64,000 nucleotides of DNA, taken from contig JAURVB010004750.1 in assembly GCA_033002965.1 (NCBI GenBank), positions 1-64,000 of the forward strand, written 5' to 3'. Numbering within the stretch: the stretch's first letter is position 1; each line of letters starts with the position of its first letter. This stretch comes from Piper betle. Taxonomy: Eukaryota > Streptophyta > Magnoliopsida > Piperales > Piperaceae. Below are positions 9,400 to 20,800 of this stretch, piece after piece. A model generated the notes under the pieces. The model searched no databases. It had not been told where the DNA came from and worked only from the letters and a program-made list of their open reading frames with translations. A program made the position numbers and the translations under genes.

Positions 9400-12300
9400 G
9401 ACTAAGTGACTACAAGCTCGACAGAAGTTCTACACCAAATGAACTTCCCCTTCCAATTGGCTTTGTTAAAACATCTTCTATATTATCATCGATGTGGATC
9501 CTTTGTAGTGAAACTTGCCCATCTTTAACCGTGTCCCAGATAAAATGATATTGTACATCAATGTGCTTCATACGAGCATGAAATACTTGATTTTTAGGTT
9601 AAGTGTATAGCACTCTAACTATCACAATGAATATCTACCATTTTCAGCTTAAAACCCAATTCTTCAAGTAACCTCTTTAACCATATAGCTTCCTTGAATG
9701 CATCTGTAGCTGCAATATATTCAGCTTTCATAGTCGACATTGAAACAACTTGCAACTTTGACATCCAGCTAATTGGGCCATTGGCTAAAATAAACACCCC
9801 ATTAGCTAAAATAAACACATACCCAGTTGTAGATCTTCTTTTATGAAAATCTCCTCCAAAATCTGCATCCACAAAACCAATTAACTACATACTTTGACTA
9901 CCATAGCAAATAGTCATAGTAGGAGTGCCCTTCAAATAACGAAGGATCCATTTTACAGCATTCCAATGATTTTACAGCTACTCCCACTCCTTGTGCAATG
10001 TCTAGTCTAGTGCATACCATAACAAACATTAGACTTCCTACTGCTGATGAATACTGTACTTGATACATCGTTTCCTTCTCTACTTCTGAACTAGGGTATT
10101 GTTCTAAAGATAACTGAATACCAACAGGAAGAGGTGCTTCTGAACTAGGGCTTAGTGGTTTAGCATTTTGCATATTGAAGCGGTACAAAATCTTTCAACA
10201 TAACTCTTCTAAGTTATCTAGATCTTCCTTTTTCTCGGTCTCTAAGTATGCTCATCCCAAGAATCTTACTTGCAGCTCCCATATCTTTCATATCAAATTC
10301 CCTACCCAAACAAGTTTTCAGGAATGATGTCAAATCTATACTTGTGCCTATCACTAACGTGTCATTAATATATAGTAACAAGATAATGAAGTTACTACGT
10401 TCATAGTTGTAGAGATAAGTACAAAGGTCAATTTCACATTTAATAAAACCCAAACCCAGTATGAAAGAGTTAAATCGCTTGTGCCAATACCTTGGCATCT
10501 ACTTAAGTCCATACAACGATTGTTCAACCGACAAATAAGATTCCTTTGATCGTTATCGATAAAGTCTTCAGGTTGAGTCATATAAATTTCCTCATCAAGA
10601 TTTCCATATAAAAATACAATTTTTACATCCAACTGCTCAAGCTTTAAATTGAGAATCGCTGCCATGTTTAAAATGGTACAAATAGTAATTAAATGAATGA
10701 CAAGTGAGAATATTTCATTAAAATCTATACTTGACTTTTGAGCATAACTCTTTGCAACTAAGCGGCTTCGTATCTTTCAACATTCCCGTTATCATCTTTT
10801 TTAATCTTGAATACCCATTGCAACAAACAACCTTCCGACCCAAAGGTAGCTCAACCAGCTCCCATTTGTTATTCTTAGATAAAGACTATCTTTTCCTCCA
10901 TAGTTGCTTGCCATTGGCTTGTATCTTTAGATTCACATGCTTCTTTGCATGAGCAAGGCTCATGTTCATCTGCAACACATGCATGAGCTGTAACGTAATC
11001 TTTTAACCACACAGGAGGTCTTCTATCTCTTATTGGTCGACCTTGATCACCTTCACTTTCAGTTGCATGATTATCATCAGGTGTGTCTTCAACATCACTT
11101 TAAGCTTTTCACTCTCCTTATTCGCAGGGACCATCTCAATTTTCTCTAACAACTTTGAGCTGGACGATTCTTTTTCTTTCTGCATAGAATCTTCATTAAA
11201 CACAACATCTCAGCTAATAACCAACTTGCGGTCAATATGATCCCACAACCACTAGCCCTTTGTTCCATCTGCATAGCTAATAAATATGTATTTTTTGGAT
11301 CTTGCATCCAATTTAGTCCTGTGTTCCTTAGGAACCCATACATAAGGATCCCAACAAAATGTTCGTAGATATGAATAATCTCTAGATGTTTGATACCATA
11401 CCTCTTCAGTAGTTTTTTATTGCAATGACGATGTTGGAGAACGATAATCATAAGCTGTCTTAACAGCTTCTAACCAAAACTTTTGTTCCAAACCAGCAAT
11501 ACTTAACATGCTTCTTGCATGGTCCATGAGTGTACAATTCATACACTAGTCTATTTTGTTGAGGAGTACCAGGTACCGTATATTGTCTTTTGATGCCATG
11601 TTCACTGTGTTGGGTTTGTCCCACATCGGTTGTAGAGGTTGTTGGTGACTTGTATGTAGGCTAATGAGAAAGCTTTATTCTTTGAGTTAACTTTTGGATT
11701 AAGAGAGGTCCGTGACACCTATTGCAAGTTTTCTTTGGTTGTTTAAAGTCTATTTTAGGGGCCCGAAGGGCTCAACAGTAGTTTCGGAGTTTGGGTGGGA
11801 GCCGAAAGCGCCCAACAAGTGGTATTAGAGCCAAGTTCGAGCCGGGTTTGCCTACGCCTATTGTTGTTATTTCCTTCATGGGTTGCACCTGATGATTTAA
11901 AGAAGAGTTTGCTAGTTGGGTATCGTTTGATTGAAGGGAAGAAGAGTTTGCTAGTTGGGTATCGTTTGATTGAAGGGGAGTGTGTCAGATAATGGTGGTT
12001 TCGGGCCATGCCCGATGTGTGAAGGGGAATTGTTAAGTTTGTCTCACATCGGTCATAGAGGTTGATGGTGATTTGTATATAGGTTAATGAGGAAGCTTTA
12101 TTCTTTGAGCTAACTTTTTGGATTAAGAGAGGTTTGTGACACCTATTATGAGTTTTCTTTAACTGTTTAAAGTTCATTTTAGGGGCCCAAAGGGCCCAAC
12201 AATGGTTTTGGAGCTTGGATGGGGCCCAAAGGGCCCAACACACTACAAACTCAATGATTTCTTTAGAAGTATAATACCCTTCATTATCGGTTTTGAGACA

Positions 12301-12560
12301 CTTAATCTTTCTCTCTTTCTCATTGTCCACCAATGCTTTTAATTTCTTGAAGAATATGAAAGTATCACTCTTTTTATTAAGCATATACACCCATACTTTC
12401 TTGAAAAAAATCATCAATAAAGGAGATAAAATATTTTGAGCTTCCAAGAAACTCAATTGAACCTTCCAATGTGCCAAAATGAATTAGTTCTAACGCACCC
12501 TTACTCCTTGCAATAGATAGCGGGAAACTAGCTTGATGCTTTCCATATAGGCTAAGCTAC
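9400..12560 (-). pseudogene. Ty1/copia polyprotein, decayed (integrase to RNase H)
   Basis: Minus-strand pieces occur in copia order. Integrase core lies at about 12560-12241, for example ALELIHFGTLEGS and YFISFIDDFFKK, continuing at 11607-11100 with HGIKRQYTVPGTPQQNR. Reverse transcriptase follows at about 10700-10150 (LEQLDVKIVFLYGNLDEEIY; the catalytic YVDD box reads YIND). RNase H is at about 9890-9400 (ISWMSKLQVVSMSTMKAEYI, then DVLTKPIGRG). Frameshifts and stops throughout, an in-frame duplication of VFILANG in RNase H, and loss of gag, protease and the 5' LTR make it inactive. A TRIM splits the integrase region. Confidence 0.85.
11608..12240 (+). mobile_element. TRIM retrotransposon 1 (633 bp), nested in copia integrase
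   Basis: Two direct repeats of 210 bp each (11608-11817 and 12031-12240) begin TGTT and end CCCAACA. Between them is 213 bp with a primer binding site TGGTATTAGAGCC (11820-11832, complementary to initiator tRNA-Met with one difference) and a polypurine tract GAAGGGGAAT just before the second LTR. Flanks are CACTG and CACTA, a 5-bp target duplication with one change. There is no coding capacity, so it depended on an autonomous partner. The LTR contains the CCCACATCGG motif common in plant LTRs but no 5S rRNA-like block, which argues against Cassandra. The spacer has a 27-bp direct duplication (AAGAGTTTGCTAGTTGGGTA at two adjacent positions). Confidence 0.9.
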
Positions 12561-12569
12561 TTGTGTTGG

Positions 12570-13020
12570 TGAACTAGTCAAATCATACACATTGCAAAAA
12601 AACTTTGAGCTTGATTTACTTAGCTTCCTATCGAGAATAAATCAAGCTTAAAGAAGCTAATTTAAGTGTTCTAAAACAATTGTAATCAAATTAAAAAAAG
12701 CATGCACAAAGAAGAGAGAAAAGAGAGGACACAAATAAATTTTTCAAGAGGTTCCCAATTGGTATGCCCTCTCTTTTAGCTTACCATGTTCATTGGTGAG
12801 CAGGTCTTCGTAGTTTTACTAAGTCAACCAATTTGTACAACTAACAAGTAACTCAAAACCTCATTCATAAACACCAAGTGCCAAGGAATCTTACACTCAC
12901 AAACCCTCATTCTCAAGCACTCTACAAACACCAAGGAAGCTTGCACTCTAATACCTTTGCCTGTTCTTATGTGTGTGAGTGTGTGTGTGTACCTTGTCTA
13001 AATACTTAGAGGGTTGAACT
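12570..13020. repeat. LTR-like fragment
   Basis: Resembles the segment at about 15.30-15.60 kb, sharing the order ACACAA..., AGAGGT, then GGTATGCCCTCTCTT against GGTACACCCTCTCTT. Probably pieces of the same copia-type LTR. Includes a GT microsatellite at about 12970-12990. Confidence 0.35.
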
Positions 13021-13290
13021 CTTTAATAGTTTTATTATTCTTTGTAAATGCAAGTTTTTATTATGTCAGTTATTTCATCTAGATCCAATTACAAAGAAAG
13101 GTTTCAATTGCAAAGGAAGTTTATAGAAATTATGTCAGTACCATCTTGATTTGTGGCCCTCCAAAAAGGAAGAAATCAGAACAATAATATACGTGTGAAC
13201 TTCACGCTTGTTGTATTTGTGTTTGTACTAGTTCATACTGCATTATGTTGGAATTGTTTTTGCTGATAATAAAGGTGTTTATCATGGCAG

Positions 13291-13471
13291 GCGGTTGTTC
13301 TTACTGATGCCACTCTTGAAAAAGCTGTTGACTTTGACGAGTATTGCTGTCAGCAAAATCCGGCAATTGCATTTATCAAATCTGAAATTCGAGGTCTCTT
13401 TGGTAATGTGTTTTGTGACTTCGGTTCTGAATTCACTGTTGCTGATGTGGATGACGAAGAGCCTCATACGG
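13291..13471 (+). pseudogene. UBA1: isolated exon of ubiquitin-activating enzyme E1
   Basis: One plus-strand exon with a perfect acceptor (ATCATGGCAG) and donor (G|GTAATA). It translates as [19 protein letters not shown], then [20 protein letters not shown] and [20 protein letters not shown], then TG. This corresponds closely to the inactive-adenylation/first-catalytic-half region of plant UBA1, where the family reads AVVxTDxSxxKAxEFDDYCH and IAFIKSEVRGLFG. E1 activates ubiquitin with ATP. No flanking UBA1 exons were found, and copia sequence follows within 300 bp. The reading frame is intact, but one exon of a roughly 1,080-residue enzyme cannot function. Confidence 0.8.
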
Positions 13472-13739
13472 GTAATATAATAAAGTGACTGTTCTATGTG
13501 AGACAATTTTGTCTTCACATATTTGAACAAGTATATGGGAATCTCTTTTTAGTCGTTGTTTTCTTGAGGAGAGCCATCAACTGATGTGTTCACCACCTCA
13601 TGAATCCACTATTGAGGTTGATCTCATGGTCCCTATTCGGCTGGTAATTTTTTTCTACTAATGCCAATTTGAACTATCAATTCAATATGGCTTTTTATTT
13701 TGCATTTTGTCATTGTTGAGAAGTAGAAGTTACACGTTG

Positions 13740-14360
13740 GTTGCTATCAAATACAGGGATTCCAGTCACTATATCGCATGAGGATTTCGAGCATCTTCTG
13801 AAAATGGCTCAGGCTGACATTACTCTACCATCTACTATTGTTGCCTAAGCTAGCAATACCAACAATGGTGAGCCACCCTCTACCTCATGGCTTATTAATT
13901 CAGCATCAGATTGTATGACATGTAATTCATACATCTTCTCCCCTTTCTCAGTTTTTCCAAAACCTAGGAAAATTATTCTAGCTGATGGTCATAGTTGCCC
14001 TCTATTAGGACAAGGTAGGGTTGAACTTTCTTCCTAACTTTTCCTTGAGGATGTGTTGTTTGTCCCCTCCTTTCCTTCTAGTTTGTTGTCTGTTAGGAAG
14101 TTGTGTATTGTCCTCAATTGCTGTGTTTTCTTTACTAAGAATGTGTGTCTCTTTTAGGATGTAGCAACCCACAAGGAAATTGGTCGTGGATGTAGTAAAA
14201 GAGGCTTGTACTTTCTGAAAATAAAGAGGCAAGTTGGTGCTTCTCAAGAATCAGCAACAAGATGGCATGGTTGGTTAGGTCATCCAAGTTTGTCTAATTT
14301 GAAACTTGTTATTCCTTCTTTGAAGTTGGTGTCTAGTTTAGAATGTAATCAGGTCAGGTC
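13740..14360 (+). pseudogene. Ty1/copia protease and GAG-pre-integrase remnant
   Basis: A single plus-strand frame with internal stops. It reads GIPVTISHEDFEHLLKMAQA, then WLINSASDCMTCNSYIF (the protease motif W-I/L-D-S-G-A is degraded, so the catalytic Asp is lost), FPKPRKIILADGHSCPLLGQ, SVRKLCIVLN, then RWHGWLGHPSLSNLKLVIP, the pre-integrase HxxxxHxS/N signature. Integrase, RT and RNase H are missing. It is not the 5' half of the 9-12.6 kb element, because orientation is opposite. Confidence 0.75.
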
Positions 14361-14689
14361 TCAAAACAACCTAGAAGTTCTTTTCCAATAAGCTTACAGT
14401 CACAGTCCTCTAAGCCTTTCCAATAAGCTTGTTCAAAGAATGATATAGTTTTTTTTTTTAATTTAATTTTCGTTCAATTTTGGGCTTACAATTCTTAGCA
14501 TTTTATTTTTTTTGGAAACGTATACTGTTGAATAGTGTCTTAAGTACTTTGTAAAAAAAGTTAAAACACAGTTGAAACTTGAAAATACCTTTTATTATTG
14601 AGATACTTTATATAAATATGTTGATAAACTATTTATGTTAATTGTAATTTCTATAACTGTATATATTTTTTCCCAAACGCGCTATATTC

Positions 14690-14960
14690 GACTTTATGTT
14701 CAAGTTGATTTCGAGCTCCAATACAGAATTCGAAATCCTAAGCGAGCTAGTTTCAAGCTCCCAAACTAGTTGGTTCGAGTTCTTCAAAATTTAACATTTT
14801 AATTGTATTCTAGTTTGAACAACATTGGAAATGTTCGAGTTGATTTTGAGTATATATGCTTAAAACTCGTTTGATCTTGAGTTGAGTTTGAACGAACTTC
14901 GAGTTATTCGAATCAAGTTCGAGCACAAGCTGAGCTTAGCTCGCTTGTTCATTTAGCAGC
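14690..14960. repeat. dispersed repeat rich in TTCGAG motifs
   Basis: Many TTCGAG/CTCGAA-like words on both strands (for example CGAGTTATTCGAATCAAGTT), a pattern seen in decayed plant DNA-transposon derivatives. No ends defined. The flanks 14.36-14.69 and 14.96-15.29 kb hold nothing I can name. Confidence 0.25.
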
Positions 14961-15289
14961 TCTAAGGATGAGACACATACTAGTTAGAGTCCCGAAGCAA
15001 TGTGACCAATTTTCCATTAGAGATTTATTCTCTTTCCATATAACTCATAGACACTAAATGGAGCCAAACATTTTTACACTCTTCTAAATATATCAGCCCC
15101 ACCATCAATTTACCCAAATGGTTGAGATGAGCAGATATTGACTAGTGCACACCCACTGTTCCATAAGTATGATTTTATACTCCTTAAGATATGTTGTACA
15201 TGTGCAGGAGTTCTCATTTTCATTCCATCACAGAGAGCTCCCTTCAGCAATAGTTAGTGGTTATATAGATAGTTACGAAGGTCATAACA

Positions 15290-16352
15290 CGTAATTAATG
15301 AACAAGTTCAATCAAACAAGTAGCAATGATTTGTATATGAGTCGAAATCAATAAACCACAAAAAAAGTAAGGACAAGAAATTAAACACAAGGATTTTTAA
15401 AGAGGTACTCAAGTGGTACACCCTCTCTTCTACACCACCATATCTTACGGTTGGGTAGGACTTCTATATTTTATTATGGCCAAACTAAATGAGTACCACA
15501 ATCTAAGTGTGCAACCACTTGTCCTTTACCAAATAAGACTTAAGTGCTTCACAAGTCACTTGCCCTTCACCGCACTTAAACTTGAGCCGGCTCCACAAGG
15601 GACACTTGTCCTTCACCCCTTGACCTCTCACTTGACGTCAGAGGCCAAAACTTGTCACTTACAATTACAACTACCCACACTCCTCCACACCAAGAGGTAG
15701 TAGCAAACACCACAACAAAATTAACATGATCTTTACAACACACAAAAGAGATAACCGATACCAAGAGTATCACAATTTGTTGTGGAAAACCCAAAGGTTG
15801 ATAAAGTAAAGCTTATCCAAAGCTTATGCCTAATGTAGCTTTTCAACCTTATTCCAAGCTATACTTCCACTTACAACACTTCAAAACTTTGAATATTTGT
15901 ATACAAGCTTTTTTCTGATATTAATAACAAACTCCTTATACAGGCACACGAGTCCATAGTTTGTACAACATCTGACCATTAGCATTATGTGGAAAAGACT
16001 CTTCTAAACTTCAATATTAATTTTTCTCCTCAAGTTTGAATTTACAAATTCAAATAAGTTCACTCATTCAAAGCTTTCGACTCCACTTTATTATCTAGTT
16101 TTTAAGAAGTCGTCAACTTTTATGCAATTTGACCAAGTTCATGTCAAAGTTAATGCCTACAATATGTTCACGATAACATGTCCAAAATCAATCCAAAATG
16201 TCATACATTCCAAATTAAACAAATTACATGTGAACTTTGAATAAATTTGTTCTAATTCAACTGAACCTTATCACAAAGCAATTCATTATGCTATCCACAA
16301 GATTTATATTTTATCATCAAAATCCAAAATGCACAGGTCTAAGACTTAACAC
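15290..16352 (-). repeat. probable copia (SIRE/Maximus-like) LTR relic
   Basis: The minus strand starts TGTTAAGTCTTAGACCTGTG and soon reads TTTTGATGATAAAATA, resembling the conserved TTTTGATGATGACAAA start of SIRE-type LTRs. The left boundary is uncertain. No coding sequence. Confidence 0.35.
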
Positions 16353-16667
16353 TAAGGAGTTAAAAATTAAAGTTAGCCGAGTTTAGCCTGTGACCTTCCA
16401 CAGAGAAAAATGTTTTTGTTTTTGTTTTTTAAGAAATTGAGGTTAGAAAAATTTGATCTTGTGACCTTCTATAGTGAAAGATGTTTTTATTATTTTTAAA
16501 ATTTTTCGTATACTTTAATTGGCTAATTCTCTTACTTTTAATTTTAGGCAAGTATTGAGTTCCCTTTTATTAATAAGATTAGATATTTACACTTTTTTCC
16601 TGAAGAGTTTAAAAGTAAATTCAATTAATATATCAATCTCCTCGTCCTTTTGGTCTCAAAGAGAAAA

Positions 16668-17045
16668 ATTAAAGTGAATTATATCTCATATAACTTATAT
16701 ATATGAACTGCATCTTTAATTTAAATTATTTTAGTGGGTCTCATATAACGAGGTTTATACGGAAAGTATAGTGCATTAATAGGAGGTTGATAATTTTTTT
16801 ATCTTTTTTCGAAAAAAGAATGAGCGTGACATATTTTTTCATTTTTTAAAAATGTATTAGTTTAAAGTTATTTTAAAATTAATTTTCATTACAATGGTTT
16901 TGATAATTATAACAAAAGGTTTAAAAGTAATGGATTGATGTAAAAATATATTAAGTACCCTAAATAATTTTTTTACCTATGTAAATTTTGAGTAGTGAGA
17001 CCAAATAAAAATTTAAAATTGTAGCTCACATAAGTTGTTTGAGTT
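16668..17045. mobile_element. MITE-like element, copy 1 (partner at 52.39 kb)
   Basis: Imperfect inverted ends. The left AACTTATATATATGAACTGC...TTTTAGTGGGTCTCA pairs with the right end, which on the minus strand reads AACTTATGTGAGCTAC...TTTGGTCTCACTAC. A related copy at 52390-52735 has the same left (ATATAGTTTATATGAACTAC, AGTGGGAGCCTC) and right (GTGGGACTCACTAAAATAAT) landmarks. No coding capacity. Confidence 0.5.
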
Positions 17046-17609
17046 TTAACACACATATGCACACAAATCTCTATATAAAAAATCCTTAGAAGCTTTCCCT
17101 TACAAGTGTATGAAAAACAATGCCTTAAAACAAAAAGTTTAATAAAAACAAATCTATATTTCAAAAATAACGTTGCCACAAGTAATAATCTTATATACAT
17201 ATATAACAACCATCAATTTTTTCGTTCCAAAAGTTTTGTAGCCAACATCATTTCACCTCAAAAAATCAATAAATTCAAATGGCCCGAATCCACAACCAGA
17301 AACCATAAGATATTAGTTCACCACTGTTATAGCCCCATCACTGACTTGAAACATCGCCAACTTATTTCGCACGCACGCACCCCGTACCCATTGTTCTTTT
17401 CCCCATCACTAGAATCCCCGCCATCGCACCGTCCATCTCTCCCACACATAACCTATCCAACGGCCACCATAACTCCAATGTTTGGTCGGGTCGAGGGACC
17501 CACTCAGCACAAAAGTCTCCGCTGGGGTCCACTTGTCGTGTTGTATGATTTCTCGTCTTGTAGTACGTACGCAGCTCTCTCTTATAATTTTCTTGTACAA
17601 GCGTCCAAC

Positions 17610-17618
17610 CTATATATA
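17610..17618 (+). promoter_or_regulatory. TATA box of the HIPP gene
   Basis: CTATATATAG in otherwise mixed sequence, 265 bp before the preferred start codon. The surrounding 17.3-17.8 kb is the promoter and 5' leader and shows CT-rich leader sequence after 17.64 kb. Confidence 0.55.
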
Positions 17619-17882
17619 GATGAGCGATTATACATATTCCTTCAAATCTTTGAGCTTCTTGTTCGCTTCCACAAATTGCAAACATTTAACTTTCAGTTGC
17701 TTGATCATCTTCGTCTTTTTGGCTCAACGACGTTTCTCTTCTCTTGGCTAGGGAGCCTCTAGCTTGTTAAACTCATCCGAGCTCTTCCCTTTGTTGCTGG
17801 TCTGCTCTATTTTGAAGGCATGCAGCTTTTGGGTAGAATCAGATCTTCTCGCAGTGGGCGAGGCCAGGCTCTGCTGCAAGAC

Positions 17883-20800
17883 ATGAAGGTTAGTTTCTTA
17901 CATGGTTCCTGTAATTTGATCCTTTTGTTCACCACTTGAGGTACTATAATATGGTTTTTATAATATATATCATTAGATCACATTTCTGAGTTTATATATT
18001 CACGGGAGATTACTAGCTAGGTGCTTACTCTGATTAACCAATTCGGAAAACCAGACCATTTTTTTGAAACAAATAACCTATGGTCGAGGAGATTTTATTG
18101 GTATTATCGCCACCAATCAAAATCACCGAAAATCTGTTTTTCTAAAAAAATTTTTGGATTTGTCCATGAAATGATTTATGGAGTCTTGAAATGTGTAGGC
18201 TTTGATTTTTCTAAAATTCAATTCTTCATGCTGATTTTTTATGAACTGATGACTCGGTGATTATGCATATTTGTTAGGGAATGTCTAGTTTTCATGCTTG
18301 TCCTGGAATAAGCACGAAAAATAGACATTAATGTAGTACAATATTTGATCTTTAAAATTAGCCGTCTCCTGTCATGTGTTTTTTGAGATGATTACTGCAA
18401 AATGGTTTCGTCTAAATATTGTTTTCCTTCATTTGAGCTTGATCGAACTTTGTGTTCAATTATTTGTCACGTTCATGACTGGTACTCTTGCACACTTTTG
18501 TGGACGTGGTTTATTCTTGTCTTGATTATCCTTTTTGCTTTTCAAGCTGCTTATATTTATGGCCATTATGAATGAGTTGAAATTTTTGCGCTGTGTTACA
18601 TGTATTCAGAAAGTGGTGTACAAATTGGACATCACAGACATCACAGCGAAGCAGAAGGCCATGAAAGCTGTGTGCACCCTTCAAGGTAATCCTTTGGCAT
18701 CTCCATTTTCAAACTCATATATCAATTTCCTGCGCTCTCAAATCATGATCACCGAGAACTATTGAACCTCACAACAACTAGGGAATACCCGCGCTTTGCG
18801 CGGTTTATTTATTTATTTATATTGATTATACTTTTAAATAATTATTGTTTTTTAATCTTTTAAGTTTATATAAGTTATTAATTATAATTAGTTATCGTCA
18901 TCTTTTTCTATTATAGACCATCCGATTACCATATCTAAAGTTATTTTTTAGCAGGGTTTGTTTATCTTCTTATTTTCTATGTTGATTATATTTTCAAACA
19001 AATATCATCATTTTCTTCTAAATTATTTATAATTAATTATCTTCTACTTAGTTTTATAAATTTAATTAAATTCAATTATATTCTATCATATTTTTTGTGT
19101 GTATATATATAGAGTAAATTATAAACTTTTTTAAATTAAAATTTTTATCCAAATACTCCTATGCCATTGCGTGTTGCACATTCTGTTCAGTTTTCTACCT
19201 CTTTTATGTTTTATGCATTTCTAAAATTTCAATTGATTTAAACTATAATCCAAGTTGAATTAAAATTGATCAACTATATTTTCTTTATAAGCTTTGAAAA
19301 AGTCTACAAATTAGTTAAATTGGGATTCAATAATAGACCTTATTAACATTATTTTATCATTCTTATATAAAAAGGATATATTTTACATAATTCAAAAAGT
19401 TTGTTAATTTAATTAAACTTGACAAACAAGTTCTATTATTTTTGAATTTTTTATATAATGATTATACTCGTCAATAAGTATTATAGTCTATTAAAATTTA
19501 CAAAAACTCATTTTATTTAATTTTATAAATTTGAAAATATTTATAGAGATTTATGTCGTTTTTAATTTATATTTTATTATAATTTTTAAAAATTAATATA
19601 TTCAAATTACACTTATCCATACCTTGTTAGAATTCAAATTAACTCTACTCAAATGATTTACTTTGTTTGAATTACATATATTTCAAAGAATATAAATCAA
19701 CTTAAAATACAATCTAACTTTTCTTGAATCAATATTTGATTATATATTTTATTTGCAAGATTTGACTAAAATAAGTGTCTTAGTTAAATTAGGATTTAAT
19801 TATAAACTTTATTAATATTATTTTATCATTTTTTAAAAAGATATATTATAATTAAATAAAATATTAATATGTTCTAGGTAAGTACAAACCTAAATTTTTT
19901 AATCTTGCAAATCTAAATTCAAATAAAAATTTGGAAAATATGATATTTAATTGGCCCATACAAGAATTGTTTCGTTTGATATCAATTCCTCACTCGTTTC
20001 CTTCCACCAATATTTCTTCTTTCATTATTGATCAGTCATAAACTGCAAATGTTCATGGCATTAATATCCCGATGAATTGAAATCTAAACAGCTAATGTAA
20101 AACTCCTAATGTTCTAGGAATTGTATTCTTATAAAATAGATTGTACACTACAAAGAACTCTTGAGTCCATAGTTGCTAAACCAAGAACTCTTGAGTCCAT
20201 AGTTGCTAAACCAAGAACTCTTGAGTCCATAGATTCATACCTTCTCTATGGCCTTTATTGCTAAACCAAGAACTATTCAGCCCATAGTTGCCAAGTTCTT
20301 GCCCAATGGGCAGGATTCTTTGGCGATCTTCTGAGGAGAGAAATGGGATTATGCCCTTGTTGACGTGCTCCATTGAAAAACAATTGCACAAACATTCTGC
20401 ACTTCTTCAAGTGCTCCTTTTGTTACGACGATTTTCCAAGCGTCGATGCAGTCCCTAACATTTTGGTTTCGCCTCTGTAGTTTTGTTTCTAATATAACTG
20501 ACACTCTTGGTACGATCAAATATATATGATACAAACTCACACCTAGACATAGTTAGATATCTACATCTGTTATCATATCAACCAAACAAATCATCCCATT
20601 TGCTAATCTTTCATTAATTGAGAACACTTTCAAAATTTGTTCTCTTATTATATATATAGATTATATAGATAGATAGATAGAAGATAGAAGATTTAAACCA
20701 ATGAATACGACACCAAATATCAATTAACCAGTCATATTCCAACAGGAGTTGATTTCATTGCCATTGACATGGATACAAAGACATTAACTGTGATTGGACT

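Larger units (their letters stand above)
18778..20660 (-). mobile_element. non-autonomous Helitron in HIPP intron 2 (1,883 bp)
   Basis: On the minus strand the right-hand edge starts TCTATATATATAATAAGAGA after a host A. The left-hand edge ends with the GC hairpin CCGCGCAAAGCGCGG, seven spacer bases GTATTCC and CTAG, followed by host T. These are the Helitron hallmarks: 5' TC, 3' hairpin plus CTRR, insertion between A and T without target duplication. No Rep/helicase is encoded. The interior is AT-rich except for a P-type ATPase gene fragment near its 5' end and a 30-bp tandem repeat. Confidence 0.8.

Noticed and set aside
11608..12240. Cassandra-type TRIM
   Set aside because: No 5S rRNA-like block in the LTR.
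9400..14360. A single copia element spanning 9.4-14.4 kb
   Set aside because: The 13.7-14.4 kb protease piece is on the plus strand while the 9.4-12.6 kb integrase-RT-RNase H is on the minus strand.
17106..17762. 218-codon plus-strand frame upstream of the HIPP exons
   Set aside because: Covers the promoter and TATA box of HIPP, has no domain, and its composition is not protein-like.
20155..20233. Possible CRISPR-like array of 30-bp repeats
   Set aside because: Repeats are contiguous without spacers and derive from a captured plant exon; CRISPR is not expected in plant nuclear DNA.
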